Position numbers and translations under genes: made by a program. The notes under the pieces were generated by a model that saw nothing but the letters and a program-made list of their open reading frames with translations, did no database searches and was not told the origin of the DNA. This document shows positions 7,481 through 17,233 of a DNA stretch of 64,000 nucleotides, piece after piece; the stretch's first letter is position 1, and each line of letters begins with the position of its first letter. This stretch comes from Variovorax dokdonensis (lineage in GTDB: Bacteria; Pseudomonadota; Gammaproteobacteria; Burkholderiales; Burkholderiaceae_C), in the NCBI RefSeq assembly GCF_030316895.1, contig NZ_JASZYV010000003.1, forward strand, positions 1 through 64,000. Reading direction: 5' to 3'.

Positions 7481-8686
7481 TCAGCGCACGACGGCGATCT
7501 GCACGCGTTGGCCACCACGGTACGTGTACAGGGTCAGCGCGCCGTTCTTGATGTCACCCTTCTCGTCGAAGGCGATCGGGCCGGTCACGCCCTTGTAGTT
7601 GGTCTTGCCCACTTCAGGCAGGTACTTCTCGGGATCGGCCGAGCCAGCACGCTGCATCGAGTCAGCCAGCACCATCACAGCGTCGTACACGTACGGTGCA
7701 TAGATCTGGACGTCAACGCCGTTCTTCTGCTTGAAACGGGTCTTGAAGTCTTCCAGCGGCTGCTTGTAGTCGCCTTCGACGCCACCGGCTTCGGCGCACA
7801 CGACCTGGTCTTCACCGATCGCATCGCCAGCCAGCTTGGCCAACTCGCCCGTGCACAGGCCGTCGCCGCCCATGAACTTGACGTTCAGGCCCAGTTGCTT
7901 GACTTGCTTGAGCATCGGGCCGCCGACGGCGTCCATGCCGCCGAAGAACAGAACGTCAGGGTTAGCGCCCTTCAGCTTGGTCAGGATGGCGTTGAAGTCG
8001 GTCGATTTGTCGGTGGTGAACTCGTGGCCGACGATCGTCGCGCCGGCGGCCTTGGCAGCCTTCTCGAATTCCTCGGCAACGCCTTGGCCATAAGCCGTGC
8101 GGTCGTCGATCACGGCAATGTTCTTGCCCTTGAGGGTTTCGACAGCGTACTTGCCCAGCGTGCCGCCCAGTTGGGTGTCGTCAGCGACCACGCGGAAGGT
8201 GGTCTTGAAGCCTTGGCGGGTGTACTTGGGGTTGGTTGCCGACGGCGAGATCTGCGGAATGCCCGCATCGCTGTAGAGCTTGGAGGCCGGAATGGTGGTG
8301 CCGGAGTTCAGGTGACCCACGACGCCGTTGACCTTCTCGTCAACCAGCTTCTGAGCAACGGCGGTGCCTTGCTTCGGATCGGCAGCGTCGTCTTCTGCGA
8401 CGAGCTCGAACTTGGCAACCTTGTCGCCGATCTTCACGCCCTTGGCGTTCAGGTCCTCGACGGCCATGCGCGCACCGAGTTCGTTGTCCTTGCCCAGGTG
8501 GGCGATCGCGCCGCTGGTGGGGCCGACGTGGCCGATCTTGACGACAACGCTGGCGGCCGCAGGTGCCGCTGCGGGAGCGGCGGCGGTCGGCGCGGGCGCG
8601 GGAGCAGGAGCGGCAGCCTCTTCCTTCTTGCCGCAAGCCACCAGCGTCAGTGCCGCCAGGGCAACTGCAGTCCATTTCAATTGCAT
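7481..8686 (-). CDS. Branched-chain amino acid ABC transporter substrate-binding protein
   Basis: 401-residue periplasmic binding protein of the LivJ/LivK family (type I fold). The first 18 residues form a lipoprotein signal ending LTLVAC, so the mature protein is probably lipid-anchored, and an Ala/Pro-rich linker of about 30 residues follows. The binding domain starts VVKIGHVGPTSGAIAHLGKD, the usual opening of this family, and contains GVVGHLNSGTT and a DDRTAYGQG segment between the lobes. The ligand (leucine, isoleucine, valine or a relative) cannot be fixed from sequence. A strong ribosome site, GGAGGAA, precedes the ATG. No permease or ATPase genes are next to it, so it is an orphan component that must pair with a transporter encoded elsewhere. 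The upstream gap 8687-8818 holds its promoter region. Confidence 0.92.
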   Translation of the reverse strand: MQLKWTAVALAALTLVACGKKEEAAAPAPAPAPTAAAPAAAPAAASVVVKIGHVGPTSGAIAHLGKDNELGARMAVEDLNAKGVKIGDKVAKFELVAEDDAADPKQGTAVAQKLVDEKVNGVVGHLNSGTTIPASKLYSDAGIPQISPSATNPKYTRQGFKTTFRVVADDTQLGGTLGKYAVETLKGKNIAVIDDRTAYGQGVAEEFEKAAKAAGATIVGHEFTTDKSTDFNAILTKLKGANPDVLFFGGMDAVGGPMLKQVKQLGLNVKFMGGDGLCTGELAKLAGDAIGEDQVVCAEAGGVEGDYKQPLEDFKTRFKQKNGVDVQIYAPYVYDAVMVLADSMQRAGSADPEKYLPEVGKTNYKGVTGPIAFDEKGDIKNGALTLYTYRGGQRVQIAVVR

Positions 8687-8818
8687 GAGGATTCCTCCAG
8701 GATTTCGAAGTCGATCAGATCAAATAATCGGGACGGCAAGGGCGCCGCCCCTTCAATCAACGCAGCAATTTCCGCGCCGAATCAATTCGTTGACACATGT
8801 GCCAAAGAACGGCGCAGT

Positions 8819-9328
8819 TTAGCCCAAGCCCGCAGGGCCAGAAGGGCCCGCTGACCCTGGGGTTTCCGATAACTCCTGAGCCAGTGCCTCGATGACGACA
8901 GCACGCAACACGTCTTCGATCTGGCTGCGAAGCCGCGGCAGCATGGCGTCCAATTGCGTCTGCACTGCTGCGGAGACTGTGTCGGTCAAACGCGCCTCCA
9001 GAGACAGGTCGACGCGCTGGAGTACGCGGTGCAAGAGATGCTCTTCGAGCCGAAGTGCCTCCTCCTCCGTCACCGGAACGGCGACCATGCTGCCCGGTGC
9101 CGGAGTTCCGGGCGCGACTGCCGGCGCCACGCTGAAATCGAAATCGTCCAACAAAGGTGCGCCAGCTTGGGGCGTGGCGACCTGCGGAGGCTGAGCTGGC
9201 GTTTCAGCCGGTGCAGGGGGCGGCGCCACCGGCGGCCGAACTTCCGCAACCTCCGGCAGCTCGACCACTGTCGTGAGGGTCGGCACGAAACGCGGCGGCG
9301 TGCGCCCAGGATTGTTGGGCGCGGACAT
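8819..9328 (-). CDS. Conserved hypothetical protein, Pro/Ala-rich N-half
   Basis: 169-residue protein of unknown function. The start ATG at 9328 overlaps the holC stop in an ATGA, which favours it over upstream starts. Residues 1-75 are rich in Pro and Ala (RTPPRFVPTLTTVVEL, then PPVAPPPAPAE); residues 95-160 are predicted helical, with LEEHLLHRVLQRVDLSLEA and LPRLRSQIEDVLRAVV. No signal peptide or membrane segment. Translational coupling to pepA-holC suggests joint expression but does not reveal function. I recall similar short proteins after holC in related Burkholderiales, without a named domain. Confidence 0.7.
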   Translation of the reverse strand: MSAPNNPGRTPPRFVPTLTTVVELPEVAEVRPPVAPPPAPAETPAQPPQVATPQAGAPLLDDFDFSVAPAVAPGTPAPGSMVAVPVTEEEALRLEEHLLHRVLQRVDLSLEARLTDTVSAAVQTQLDAMLPRLRSQIEDVLRAVVIEALAQELSETPGSAGPSGPAGLG

Positions 9329-9771
9329 CAGGTGCGCTCCCCGAATGCGCTCTGATGGCGCAGCGCGTAGCCTCGGCTCTTGTAGTGGCGCCACCGCTCG
9401 CGGCCGTCTTCTCGGTCCCCATCTGCGGTGCCGACCAGTTCGATCAAACGTTCGAAGCGTTCGAAGCCCTTGGGCACAGCCGCCCCCAGATTCAGCAATA
9501 CGCCGTGCGGCAAGGCGTCGTCAGCCCCTTGGGACGACTGCGCCAGCACCACTGGCGATCGCCTCAGCACTTCTTCTGGCGCGTCGGCCTTGCAATGCGG
9601 CAGGAATTCAGCGGCCGACCGATCCCAAAGGGCGGTGTCGATCGCGTCGATGGTGTCCGCATCGGCAGCAACCACCAGTTGCGCCTGGCCCTGCAACGCG
9701 TACTTGCGCGCGAGGCGCAGGGCGTAGTCGAACTTGTCGGGCAGGTCGACGCGAAACTCGATGTCGGTCAC
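9328..9771 (-). CDS. holC: DNA polymerase III chi subunit
   Basis: 147-residue HolC. Chi binds single-strand binding protein and, through psi, links it to the clamp loader at the replication fork. The N-terminus [21 protein letters not shown] and the later [20 protein letters not shown], leading into a helix with RLIELV, match the family along its length (usual size about 140-150). The start is a GTG at 9771 overlapping the pepA stop (GTGA); an upstream reading of 67 more residues would lie inside pepA and is implausible. The pepA-holC pairing is common in proteobacteria. Confidence 0.92.
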   Translation of the reverse strand: MTDIEFRVDLPDKFDYALRLARKYALQGQAQLVVAADADTIDAIDTALWDRSAAEFLPHCKADAPEEVLRRSPVVLAQSSQGADDALPHGVLLNLGAAVPKGFERFERLIELVGTADGDREDGRERWRHYKSRGYALRHQSAFGERT

Positions 9772-11300
9772 GCGCGAGCCCGTGCCTTGCGGGGCGCCTT
9801 GCCCGCCGCGCCGGCAGACTTGGAGGCAGCACCTTTGGCCGTCGCGACAGCCTTGACAGGTTGGGCCGCGCGTTCGAGAAGGAAATCCATCAGCAGACCC
9901 ACAGGTCGACCGGTAGCGCCCTTGGCGGCCCCACTCTTCCAGGCCGTCCCCGCGATGTCCAAGTGCGCCCACTTGAAGTCGGCTGTGAACTTCTGCAGGA
10001 ACTTGGCCGCGGTCACTGCCCCGGCGGCGCGACCGGCAATGTTGGCCATGTCGGCAAAGTTGCTCTTCAAACCTTCGCCATATTCATCATCCAGCGGCAT
10101 CCGCCAGCAGCGGTCGAGCGACGACTCCCCTGCGCGCTGCAGCGCACTGGCCAGTTGGTCGTCGGGCGAGAACAGCCCGCTTCGCAAGCCGCCCAGGGCG
10201 ATCACGCAAGCACCCGTCAGGGTCGCGATATCGATCACGGCAGCAGGCGAGAACCGCTTGGCGTAGGTCAGCGCATCGCACAGGATCAACCGGCCTTCGG
10301 CGTCGGTGTTGAGCACTTCCACGGTCTGGCCGCTCATGCTCTTGAGCACATCGCCGGGCTTGATGGCCTTGCCATCGTTCATGTTTTCGCAGGCGGGCAC
10401 CAGGCCGACGACGTTGATCGCGGGGCGCAGTTCTCCAAGAGCCCGAAACACGCCCAGGACGCTGGCCGCGCCGCACATGTCGAACTTCATCTCATCCATT
10501 TCGGCAGCCGGCTTGAGCGAAACGCCGCCGGTGTCGAAGGTGATGCCCTTGCCCACCAGGACCACTGGCGCATCGCCCTTTGCCGCACCCTGGTATTGCA
10601 AGACGATGAAGCGCGCCGGCTCGCTGGAGCCCTGCGCGACACCGGCAAAGGCGCCCATGCCCAGCTTTGCAATTTCCTTCGGCCCCAGGACATCGCACTT
10701 GAACTTCGGTCCCTTGGCCAACCCGACGGCAGCGTCGGCAAGCATGGCCGGTGTGCAATGGTTGGCCGGCCGATTGCCCCATTCCTTGGCGAACTCGATG
10801 CCGGCGACCATACCGACCGCCTTGTCGAACTCCGACTTGACCGATTCAGCGTCGGGGACGCCGATGGTCAAATGGCGCACTGGATTGGCTTCAGCCTTCG
10901 AAGTCGTCGTGGTGTAGACATACAGGGCATCGGCCGCGGCCAGCACTGCCGCGCGCACCGCAGCCCCATCCGCCTGCTGCGCGAAAGCCAGCACGACCCG
11001 TGCGGGCTTGGCACCCCGGGCCGCTGCCAGCGCGGCCGTCACGGCACTTCGAATCGACCCGCTCTTGCCATCGGCGATCGAAGCCACCACCACGCAGCGC
11101 GGCGCTTGCGGCACGGGGTGATACAGGCTCAGGAGCTTGCCGGCCTTGTCGGGCAGGTCGCCCGCGGAGCGCGCTGCCGAGATCAGGTCACTCAAGGGGT
11201 CTTTGCCCACCAGGGGCTTTTCGCCCACCAGCACGATCAATGCATCGGCCTTTTCGGAAGCGGACTGGGCCAGGGGGAGCGTCTTGAGTTGGAAGTTCAT
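9768..11300 (-). CDS. pepA: Leucyl aminopeptidase (M17)
   Basis: 510-residue cytosolic leucine aminopeptidase of family M17, a two-metal enzyme that removes N-terminal residues from peptides; in Escherichia coli the same protein also binds DNA as a recombination and operon regulator. The C-terminal catalytic half holds [31 protein letters not shown] and the hallmark [10 protein letters not shown] with metal-binding Asp and Glu. The last ~35 residues form a basic Ala/Lys-rich tail that is longer than usual. First gene of the pepA-holC-hypothetical operon; its start lies only 24 bases from the divergent lptF start, so the two promoters must overlap coding sequence. Confidence 0.96.
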   Translation of the reverse strand: MNFQLKTLPLAQSASEKADALIVLVGEKPLVGKDPLSDLISAARSAGDLPDKAGKLLSLYHPVPQAPRCVVVASIADGKSGSIRSAVTAALAAARGAKPARVVLAFAQQADGAAVRAAVLAAADALYVYTTTTSKAEANPVRHLTIGVPDAESVKSEFDKAVGMVAGIEFAKEWGNRPANHCTPAMLADAAVGLAKGPKFKCDVLGPKEIAKLGMGAFAGVAQGSSEPARFIVLQYQGAAKGDAPVVLVGKGITFDTGGVSLKPAAEMDEMKFDMCGAASVLGVFRALGELRPAINVVGLVPACENMNDGKAIKPGDVLKSMSGQTVEVLNTDAEGRLILCDALTYAKRFSPAAVIDIATLTGACVIALGGLRSGLFSPDDQLASALQRAGESSLDRCWRMPLDDEYGEGLKSNFADMANIAGRAAGAVTAAKFLQKFTADFKWAHLDIAGTAWKSGAAKGATGRPVGLLMDFLLERAAQPVKAVATAKGAASKSAGAAGKAPRKARARA

Positions 11301-11324
11301 AATCGCCGTAATCTTTCTCGAGCG

Positions 11325-12440
11325 ATGTTATTCCAATCTTCTTTACGCAAGGAACTGTCGCGTAGCTTCGGCGCGACCTTCGTCGTCATCTTCACCATCG
11401 TGGTCACGATGATGCTGATTCGCACGTTGAGGCTGGCCGCCAAGGGCAGCGTCAATCCATCCGAAGTCTTTCTGGTGCTGGCCTATACGTCACTGGGCTA
11501 CCTGCCGACCATCCTCAGCCTTTGCCTGTTCATCGCGGTCGTGGCCACGCTGTCGCGCATGTACAGGGACAGCGAGATGGTGATCTGGTTCTCTTCCGGG
11601 CAGGGCCTGACCAGTTTCGTGCGCCCGCTCTATCAGTTCTCCTGGCCGATCCTCGTCATCATCGGTGCGCTGGCGCTGGTGGGCTGGCCTTGGGCCAATT
11701 CGCAGACCGAGAGCTTGCGCCTTCGCTACCAGTCGCGCGGCGACATCGACCGAGTGGCGCCGGGCGAATTCCAGGAATCTCCTGGGCGCAACCGGGTGTT
11801 CTTCATCGACAAGGACACGGCCGATGGCACGACCGCCAACAACATCTTCGTCTCGCAGGTCGAGCACAACGAACAAAGCGTGACCTCGGCCCAGACCGGG
11901 CGAATCGAAACCATCAATGGCAAGCGATTCCTGGTGCTGCGAAACGGCCAGCGGCTGGAGCGCCCGCTCGACCAATCCGATCTGCAAATCAGCGAATTCA
12001 AGGCCTATGGGTCGCTGCTCGGTGGCAAGGCGGGCAGCGCCCTGCCCGGCGACCAGCGCCCGCGCGCCCGCTCCACACCCGACCTGCTCCGCCAGCCGAC
12101 ACCCCCCAATCTCGGTCAATTCAGCTGGCGCATCGGCATGCTGTTGGCTGCCGCGAACTTCGTGCTGCTGGCGCTGACCGTTTCCAGCGCAAATCCGCGC
12201 GTCGGCCGCAGCGGAAGCATGCTGTTTGCCACTTTTGCCTTCGTCATCTACTACAACCTGCTGAACCTTGGCGAAAGCTGGATCGGCAGTGGCCGCTTCG
12301 AGGCCGGGAGCTTTCTGCTGACCCTCCATGTCGGCGTCTTCGCGGCGACGCTGCTGTGGCTGCTCAAGCGCCACAACAATTGGGTCATCCGATTCCCGCG
12401 CAGAAGCGCCCCCCGCGCCGCGAAGGAGAGCGCCACATGA
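11325..12440 (+). CDS. lptF: LPS export ABC transporter permease LptF
   Basis: 371-residue inner-membrane subunit of the LptB2FG transporter, which extracts lipopolysaccharide from the inner membrane for delivery to the outer membrane. Starts [16 protein letters not shown]. The YjgP/YjgQ topology is visible: three helices in the first ~110 residues, a long periplasmic beta-jellyroll (about residues 125-265), then three helices ([15 protein letters not shown] onward). ATG at 11325 was chosen because the family N-terminus begins there, although the frame is open far upstream opposite pepA. It overlaps lptG by ATGA. Confidence 0.95.
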   Translation: MLFQSSLRKELSRSFGATFVVIFTIVVTMMLIRTLRLAAKGSVNPSEVFLVLAYTSLGYLPTILSLCLFIAVVATLSRMYRDSEMVIWFSSGQGLTSFVRPLYQFSWPILVIIGALALVGWPWANSQTESLRLRYQSRGDIDRVAPGEFQESPGRNRVFFIDKDTADGTTANNIFVSQVEHNEQSVTSAQTGRIETINGKRFLVLRNGQRLERPLDQSDLQISEFKAYGSLLGGKAGSALPGDQRPRARSTPDLLRQPTPPNLGQFSWRIGMLLAAANFVLLALTVSSANPRVGRSGSMLFATFAFVIYYNLLNLGESWIGSGRFEAGSFLLTLHVGVFAATLLWLLKRHNNWVIRFPRRSAPRAAKESAT

Positions 12441-13549
12441 AGACGCTTCGTCGACTGATCTACGTGGAAGTGCTCAAGTCGGTGGGCTTCGTGGTCATCG
12501 GGTTTCTTTGCCTGTTCTTCTTCTTCGACCTGGTGGATGAATTGCAGTCGATCGGTCGGCCCGAGTCTCCTGGATACGGAACGCCGCAGGCCTTGCTCTA
12601 CGTCGCGCTGCTGATCCCCGGGCACCTGTACGAACTGCTGCCCATCGCGGTGCTGATCGGCACCATCTTCGTGATGTCGCGCCTGGCGCAAAGCTCCGAG
12701 TACACCATCCTTCGCACCAGCGGCCTGGGTCCGTGGCGGGCGCTGCGCACGCTGCTGATACTGGGGCTCGGATTCGTCCTCCTGACCTTCGCGATCGGCG
12801 ACTACGTCTCGCCCGTTTCCGAACGAATGGCTCAACTGGTGCAGACGCGCTTCAAGGGTTGGTCGGACGCGGTTCTTGGCAACACCGGCGCGTGGCTCAA
12901 AGAGCGCCAGGGCGACAAGTCCTTTGCCGTCAATGTCGCCTCGGTGGCCGCCGACGGCAGCATGAACGCCCCTCGCATCTACGAATTCGACGACCGCGGG
13001 TTCCTGGTCTCGCTGACCACGGCCAAGTCGGCCCGCATCGACAGCCAGGGCGTCTGGTCGATGACGGACGTCGAGCGACAGGACTACCTCACGCGATCTG
13101 CCGACAAGGCCCGCATCGAGACCGTACGCACGCCGACGGCCCAATGGCGCAGCAGCCTCACTTCCGAGATGGTCGCGGTCGCCCTCGTCAAGCCCGACCG
13201 CATGAGCACCGCCGCCCTCTTCAACTACGTCGGCCACCTCGACGCCAACGGACAGACGGCACAGCGCTACGAGATCGAGCTGTGGCGCAAGGTGTTCTAT
13301 CCCCTGTCGTGCCTGGTGATGGTGGTGCTTGCGCTGCCGTTCGCCTATCTGCATTTCCGCCAGGGCGGTATCACCACCTATGTCTTCTTCGGGGTGATGA
13401 TCGGCATCAGCTTCTTCCTGCTCAACAACGTGTTCGGCTATATCGGCAACCTGGGCAACTGGCCGCCCATCCTGACCTCGGCGGCGCCGGGGCTGATCTA
13501 TTCGGTGCTGTCCCTGGGCGCGTTCGGCTGGCTCGTGCTCAGGCGTTGA
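12437..13549 (+). CDS. lptG: LPS export ABC transporter permease LptG
   Basis: 370-residue partner of LptF in the LptB2FG complex. The N-terminus [19 protein letters not shown], six transmembrane helices arranged three plus three around a periplasmic domain, and the segment RYEIELWRKVFYPLSCLVM, which starts the second membrane half, are typical. GGAGAG lies before the ATG at 12437, and the ATGA overlap with lptF indicates translational coupling. LptB and the other Lpt components are not in this window. Confidence 0.95.
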   Translation: MKTLRRLIYVEVLKSVGFVVIGFLCLFFFFDLVDELQSIGRPESPGYGTPQALLYVALLIPGHLYELLPIAVLIGTIFVMSRLAQSSEYTILRTSGLGPWRALRTLLILGLGFVLLTFAIGDYVSPVSERMAQLVQTRFKGWSDAVLGNTGAWLKERQGDKSFAVNVASVAADGSMNAPRIYEFDDRGFLVSLTTAKSARIDSQGVWSMTDVERQDYLTRSADKARIETVRTPTAQWRSSLTSEMVAVALVKPDRMSTAALFNYVGHLDANGQTAQRYEIELWRKVFYPLSCLVMVVLALPFAYLHFRQGGITTYVFFGVMIGISFFLLNNVFGYIGNLGNWPPILTSAAPGLIYSVLSLGAFGWLVLRR

Positions 13550-13553
13550 ACTC

Positions 13554-13976
13554 GTGAGCGATCAGCCTTCGCCCTTTGCGCCGCATCGCGGCATCGTGCT
13601 GTTCGCCCACGGTTCGCGCGACGATCGTTGGCGCCAGCCGGTAGAAGCGGTGGCGGCGCTCGTCAGCCAACTCGATGCCCAGGTCGCCGTTCGCTGCGCC
13701 TACCTGGAACTGGCCACGCCCGACCTTGCGGGTGCCGTGGCCGATCTTGTCGACCGGGGCGTCAGATCGGTGGAATTGCTGCCGCTCTTCCTGGGCGTTG
13801 GCAAGCATCTGCGCGAGGACTTGCCTCGCCTGGTCGACGAATTGCGCAATGTCCATCCCGGCACGGAAATCCGCCTGCGCCCCGCCATCGGCGAGACGCA
13901 GGAACTCATCGAAGTCATCGCGCGTATTGCCCTTCGCGGCCCGTCCGAATCCACGGCCGACAGCACAGATTCATAG
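13554..13976 (+). CDS. CbiX-type sirohydrochlorin chelatase-like protein
   Basis: 140-residue single-domain CbiX/SirB-like protein. The motif GIVLFAHGSRDDRW contains the metal-ligand His of class II chelatases, and LLPLFLGVGKHLREDLP supplies the second conserved region. Such short forms insert cobalt, nickel or iron into sirohydrochlorin; the metal cannot be told from sequence. The C-terminal end is Ser/Thr-rich and shows no second catalytic half, so a homodimer is expected. GTG start at 13554, 4 bases after lptG. It is followed by cysB: siroheme is the cofactor of sulfite reductase, whose genes CysB-type regulators control, so a role in siroheme supply is a sensible inference. Confidence 0.82.
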   Translation: MSDQPSPFAPHRGIVLFAHGSRDDRWRQPVEAVAALVSQLDAQVAVRCAYLELATPDLAGAVADLVDRGVRSVELLPLFLGVGKHLREDLPRLVDELRNVHPGTEIRLRPAIGETQELIEVIARIALRGPSESTADSTDS

Positions 13977-14018
13977 ATTGAGAATGCATAATGAAACCCG
14001 AATAAAGACGGGATCGTT

Positions 14019-14960
14019 ATGAATTTGCACCAGTTCAAGTTTGTCCAGGAAGCCGTCCGGCGCAACCTCAACTTGACGGAAGCCGCCAAAGCCCTGCACA
14101 CCTCCCAGCCGGGCGTGTCGAAGGCGATCATCGAGTTGGAAGAAGAACTTGGCGTCGAGATCTTCGCGCGTCACGGCAAGCGCCTGAAGCGGGTCACCGA
14201 ACCCGGCCAGCATGTGATTGCCAGCATCGAGCTGATCATGCGCGAGGTGAACAACCTGCGCCGCATCGGCGAACAGTTCAGCGCCCAGGACAGCGGTACG
14301 CTGTCGATTGCCACGACCCACACCCAGGCGCGCTACGTGCTGCCCATACCGGTGGTGAAACTGCGCGAGGCCTATCCCAAGGTGAACGTCAGCCTGCACC
14401 AGGGTTCCCCCGACCAGGTCGCGCGGATGGTGCTGGACGAAGTGGCCGAGATCGGCATCGCCACGGAGTCGCTGGCGGACTATCCGGACCTCGTGACCCT
14501 GCCCTGCTACGAGTGGCAGCATGTGCTCGTGCTGCCGAAGGAGCATCCGCTGGCGACCAAGGAACGCGTCTCGCTCGAAGATCTGGCCGCCGAGCCGCTC
14601 ATCACCTACCACCCCTCCTTCACGGGCCGGACCCGCATCGACCAGGCCTTTGCCCAGAAAAAGCTCAGCCCCCGCATTGCGCTGGAAGCGATCGACTCCG
14701 ACGTCATCAAGACCTACGTGCGGTTGGGCCTGGGCGTGGGCATCGTGGCCGAGATGGCCGTGCGCAGCGACGCCGATGCCGATCTGGCGATCCGTCCCAT
14801 GGGACATGCCTTCGGCCAGAACATCGCGCGAGTGGCCTTCAAGCGCAGCGCGTATTTGAGAAACTTCGTCTTCAAGTTTGCCGAGCTGCTTTCCGATCGG
14901 CTCGATCGCCAGCTCATTGCCAAGGCCTTGAGCGGCCACTACGAAGACTACGAACTTTGA
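14019..14960 (+). CDS. cysB: LysR-type sulfur assimilation regulator CysB
   Basis: 313-residue LysR-family regulator of the CysB/Cbl group. The winged-helix domain at the N-terminus reads MNLHQFKFVQEAVRRNLNLT and LHTSQPGVSKAIIELEEELG, typical of CysB rather than generic LysR proteins. The co-inducer domain follows from residue ~90 (SIATTHTQARYVLP), with TYHPSFTGRTRIDQAF as the CysB-type pocket. In related bacteria the protein activates sulfate uptake and cysteine synthesis with N-acetylserine as inducer. It lies 42 bases after the chelatase gene; ATAATG and ATAAAG elements in the gap may be promoter parts. Confidence 0.93.
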   Translation: MNLHQFKFVQEAVRRNLNLTEAAKALHTSQPGVSKAIIELEEELGVEIFARHGKRLKRVTEPGQHVIASIELIMREVNNLRRIGEQFSAQDSGTLSIATTHTQARYVLPIPVVKLREAYPKVNVSLHQGSPDQVARMVLDEVAEIGIATESLADYPDLVTLPCYEWQHVLVLPKEHPLATKERVSLEDLAAEPLITYHPSFTGRTRIDQAFAQKKLSPRIALEAIDSDVIKTYVRLGLGVGIVAEMAVRSDADADLAIRPMGHAFGQNIARVAFKRSAYLRNFVFKFAELLSDRLDRQLIAKALSGHYEDYEL

Positions 14961-14986
14961 GCCCCAGAACCGAGAGCGCATCCATC

Positions 14987-16153
14987 GTGAGTAACCTTTC
15001 CGCCCGCACCCCTGCCGTCCAGACCAAGCTGCCCGCTGTCGGCACGACCATCTTCACCGTGATGTCCGCCCTTGCCGCGGAGAGGAACGCGGTCAACCTC
15101 GGCCAGGGCTTTCCGGATTTCGATTGCGACCCGAAGCTGACTGGCGAGGTCACCCGCGCCATGACGGCAGGGCTGAATCAATACCCTCCGATGCCCGGCA
15201 TTGCCGCCCTGCGCACGGCCATCTCGGCGAAGATCGGCGCGCTGTACGGTCACGACTACAGCGCATCCGACGAGATCACCATCACCGCGGGAGCGACGCA
15301 GGCCATCATCACCGCCGTCCTCGCGATCGTGAGGCCGGGTGACGAGGTCATCGTGCTCGAGCCCTGCTACGACAGCTACGTGCCCAACATCGAGCTCGCA
15401 GGCGGGCGCGTGGTGCGGGTGCCGCTCACGCCCGGTACCTTCCGCCCCGACTTCGACCGCATTGCCGCCGCGATGGGTCCGCGCACACGCGCCATCATCA
15501 TCAACACGCCGCACAACCCGAGCGCCACGGTCTGGACCGAGGCCGAGATGCGCAAGCTCGAAGAACTGCTTGCGCCGACCGACGTCTTCCTGATCAGCGA
15601 CGAGGTCTATGAGCACATGGTCTACGACGGCCAAGCGCACCAGAGCGCCGCGCGCTTTCCGGGGCTGGCGGCACGCAGCTTCATCGTCAGCAGCTTCGGC
15701 AAGACCTACCACGTGACCGGCTGGAAAGTGGGCTACGTCGCCGCACCGGCACCGCTGACCGCCGAATTCCGCAAGGTGCACCAATTCAACGTGTTCACCG
15801 TCAACACGCCGATGCAGCACGCGCTGGCCGCCTACATGGCAGACCCCGCGCCCTATCTGGAGCTGCCAGCCTTCTACCAGCGCAAGCGCGACTTGTTCGC
15901 CGAGGGGCTGGCGACCACCCGCTTCCGGCTGCTGCCCTCGGCCGGCACGTACTTCCAATGTGTCGACATCTCGGAGCTGAGTGATCTGAGCGAAGCCGAG
16001 TTCTGCCTGTGGCTGACGCGCGAGATCGGCGTGGCCGCCATTCCGCTGTCCGCTTTCTATGGCGACGGCTTCGACCAGCGCGTGGTGCGCTTCTGCTTCG
16101 CCAAGAAGGACGAGACGTTGCACAGCGCACTGGCGCGCCTCGCGAAGATCTGA
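14987..16153 (+). CDS. PLP-dependent methionine-type aminotransferase
   Basis: 388-residue fold-type I aminotransferase, class I/II, close to the YbdL/methionine aminotransferase group. Visible: NLGQGFPDFDCDP at residues ~37-49, the NQYPPMPG substrate-side segment, NTPHNPSATVW with the cofactor-contacting Asn, DEVYEHMVYD, and SSFGKTYHVTGWKVGY, whose first Lys forms the Schiff base. The preferred substrate (methionine, with other hydrophobic or aromatic amino acids) is inferred from the subgroup. The GTG at 14987 is the earliest start that avoids cysB, 26 bases after its stop. Placement after cysB fits a role in sulfur amino acid metabolism. Confidence 0.88.
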   Translation: MSNLSARTPAVQTKLPAVGTTIFTVMSALAAERNAVNLGQGFPDFDCDPKLTGEVTRAMTAGLNQYPPMPGIAALRTAISAKIGALYGHDYSASDEITITAGATQAIITAVLAIVRPGDEVIVLEPCYDSYVPNIELAGGRVVRVPLTPGTFRPDFDRIAAAMGPRTRAIIINTPHNPSATVWTEAEMRKLEELLAPTDVFLISDEVYEHMVYDGQAHQSAARFPGLAARSFIVSSFGKTYHVTGWKVGYVAAPAPLTAEFRKVHQFNVFTVNTPMQHALAAYMADPAPYLELPAFYQRKRDLFAEGLATTRFRLLPSAGTYFQCVDISELSDLSEAEFCLWLTREIGVAAIPLSAFYGDGFDQRVVRFCFAKKDETLHSALARLAKI

Positions 16154-16327
16154 CGCGGGCTCCGGCGCCACGCGCCGCACCTGACACGCGCGGCCGGCAT
16201 GGCGCAGGCGCCCGGCTGACATTGCCGGTCGGATTCGCCCGACGCCAGTTCGGCCTGCCGTCGGCCTCTGGCCGGGTCAGGGTCGAAGGACGATTCACAC
16301 ATTCCGCCACAACAAGGAGAAAGCTGA

Positions 16328-16486
16328 ATGTCCCTGTCCTTCATCCTGCTGATCGTGCTGATCCTGCTGCTCATCGGCGCCCTGCCCAGCTGGGGCTACA
16401 GCCGCAGCTGGGGCTACATGCCCAGCGGCGGCGTGGGTCTCGTTGTCCTGGTGGTGGTGATCCTGCTGCTGATGGGATACATCTAG
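16328..16486 (+). CDS. DUF3309 small membrane protein
   Basis: 52-residue protein, two hydrophobic segments joined by a short aromatic loop: MSLSFILLIVLILLLIGALP, then SWGYSRSWGYMPSGGVG, then a second hydrophobic helix ending GYI. This is the whole-length pattern of DUF3309, a family of tiny proteobacterial membrane proteins of unknown function. A strong AAGGAGA site lies 8 bases before the ATG. It stands between the aminotransferase and the end of the convergent polyene-type operon; no functional link is apparent. Confidence 0.88.
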   Translation: MSLSFILLIVLILLLIGALPSWGYSRSWGYMPSGGVGLVVLVVVILLLMGYI

Positions 16487-16501
16487 CCTTCGCCGCAGAT
16501 C

Positions 16502-17233
16502 TCAGATCATTCCACCATTGATCGAGATCACCTGGCCAGTGATGTACGCCGCATCATCGCTGGCCAGGAAGGCCACCAGCGCGGCCACTTCATCAGGGGT
16601 GCCTGCCCTCTTGGCGGGCACCATCTGGTCGATGAGGGCCTTGTCGAACACGGCATCGGCCATCGGCGAGGCGATGATGCCTGGGGCCACCGCGTTCACC
16701 GTCACACCCCGCGGCGCAACTTCAAGCGAAAGCGCTTTGGTGGCACTGTTCAATCCACCTTTTGCTGCGGCGTAATTCACCTGTCCCCGATTGCCGGTCA
16801 GCGAAGCGACCGAGGAAATGTTGACGATGCGCCCCCACCGCGTGCGCAGCATCGGAAGCACGAGCGGCTGCGTCACGCGAAAGAACCCGTTGAGCGACAC
16901 ATCCACCACTTTGTGCCATTGCTGAGGCTGCATGCCAGGCAAGACGGCGTCGTCATGCACGCCAGCGTTGTTCACCAGGATCTGGACTGGCCCTTCGGCC
17001 AGGATGCGCTCGCAGGCTGCGGCACAAGCCCCGTCACTGCGAAGGTCGAACACGTGGCATTGCGCCTTCCCACCCGCTTTGATGATCTCGGCAGCAAGGG
17101 CTTCAATCGCATCCGGGCGCGAGTTGGCATGCAGCAGCACCGTCGCGCCGCCCGCCGCCAGGCGCTTCGCGATGGCTTCACCCAACGCACCACTGGCGCC
17201 AGTGACGAGGGCGCGCTTTCCGTTCCAGTTCAT
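16502..17233 (-). CDS. fabG: 3-ketoacyl-ACP reductase, polyene operon
   Basis: 243-residue short-chain dehydrogenase of the FabG type. The NADPH motif TGASGALG is at residues 11-18, NNAG at 88-91, and the active site includes Ser140/141, Tyr154 and Lys158 (NYAAAKGG). The end AYITGQVISINGGMI is the usual FabG C-terminus. It is the last gene of a ten-gene minus-strand operon and overlaps the upstream dehydratase by ATGA, so it probably reduces the ketone of an ACP-bound chain in this pathway (the ApeQ role) rather than serving general fatty acid synthesis. The symbol denotes the family. Confidence 0.9.
   Translation of the reverse strand: MNWNGKRALVTGASGALGEAIAKRLAAGGATVLLHANSRPDAIEALAAEIIKAGGKAQCHVFDLRSDGACAAACERILAEGPVQILVNNAGVHDDAVLPGMQPQQWHKVVDVSLNGFFRVTQPLVLPMLRTRWGRIVNISSVASLTGNRGQVNYAAAKGGLNSATKALSLEVAPRGVTVNAVAPGIIASPMADAVFDKALIDQMVPAKRAGTPDEVAALVAFLASDDAAYITGQVISINGGMI

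Noticed and set aside
7469..8854. Plus-strand open frame opposite the binding-protein gene
   Set aside because: It is antisense to a clear lipoprotein gene with strong ribosome site and terminator.
9273..11324. Long upstream extension of the lptF frame
   Set aside because: It runs antisense to pepA and holC; LptF homology begins at the ATG at 11325.
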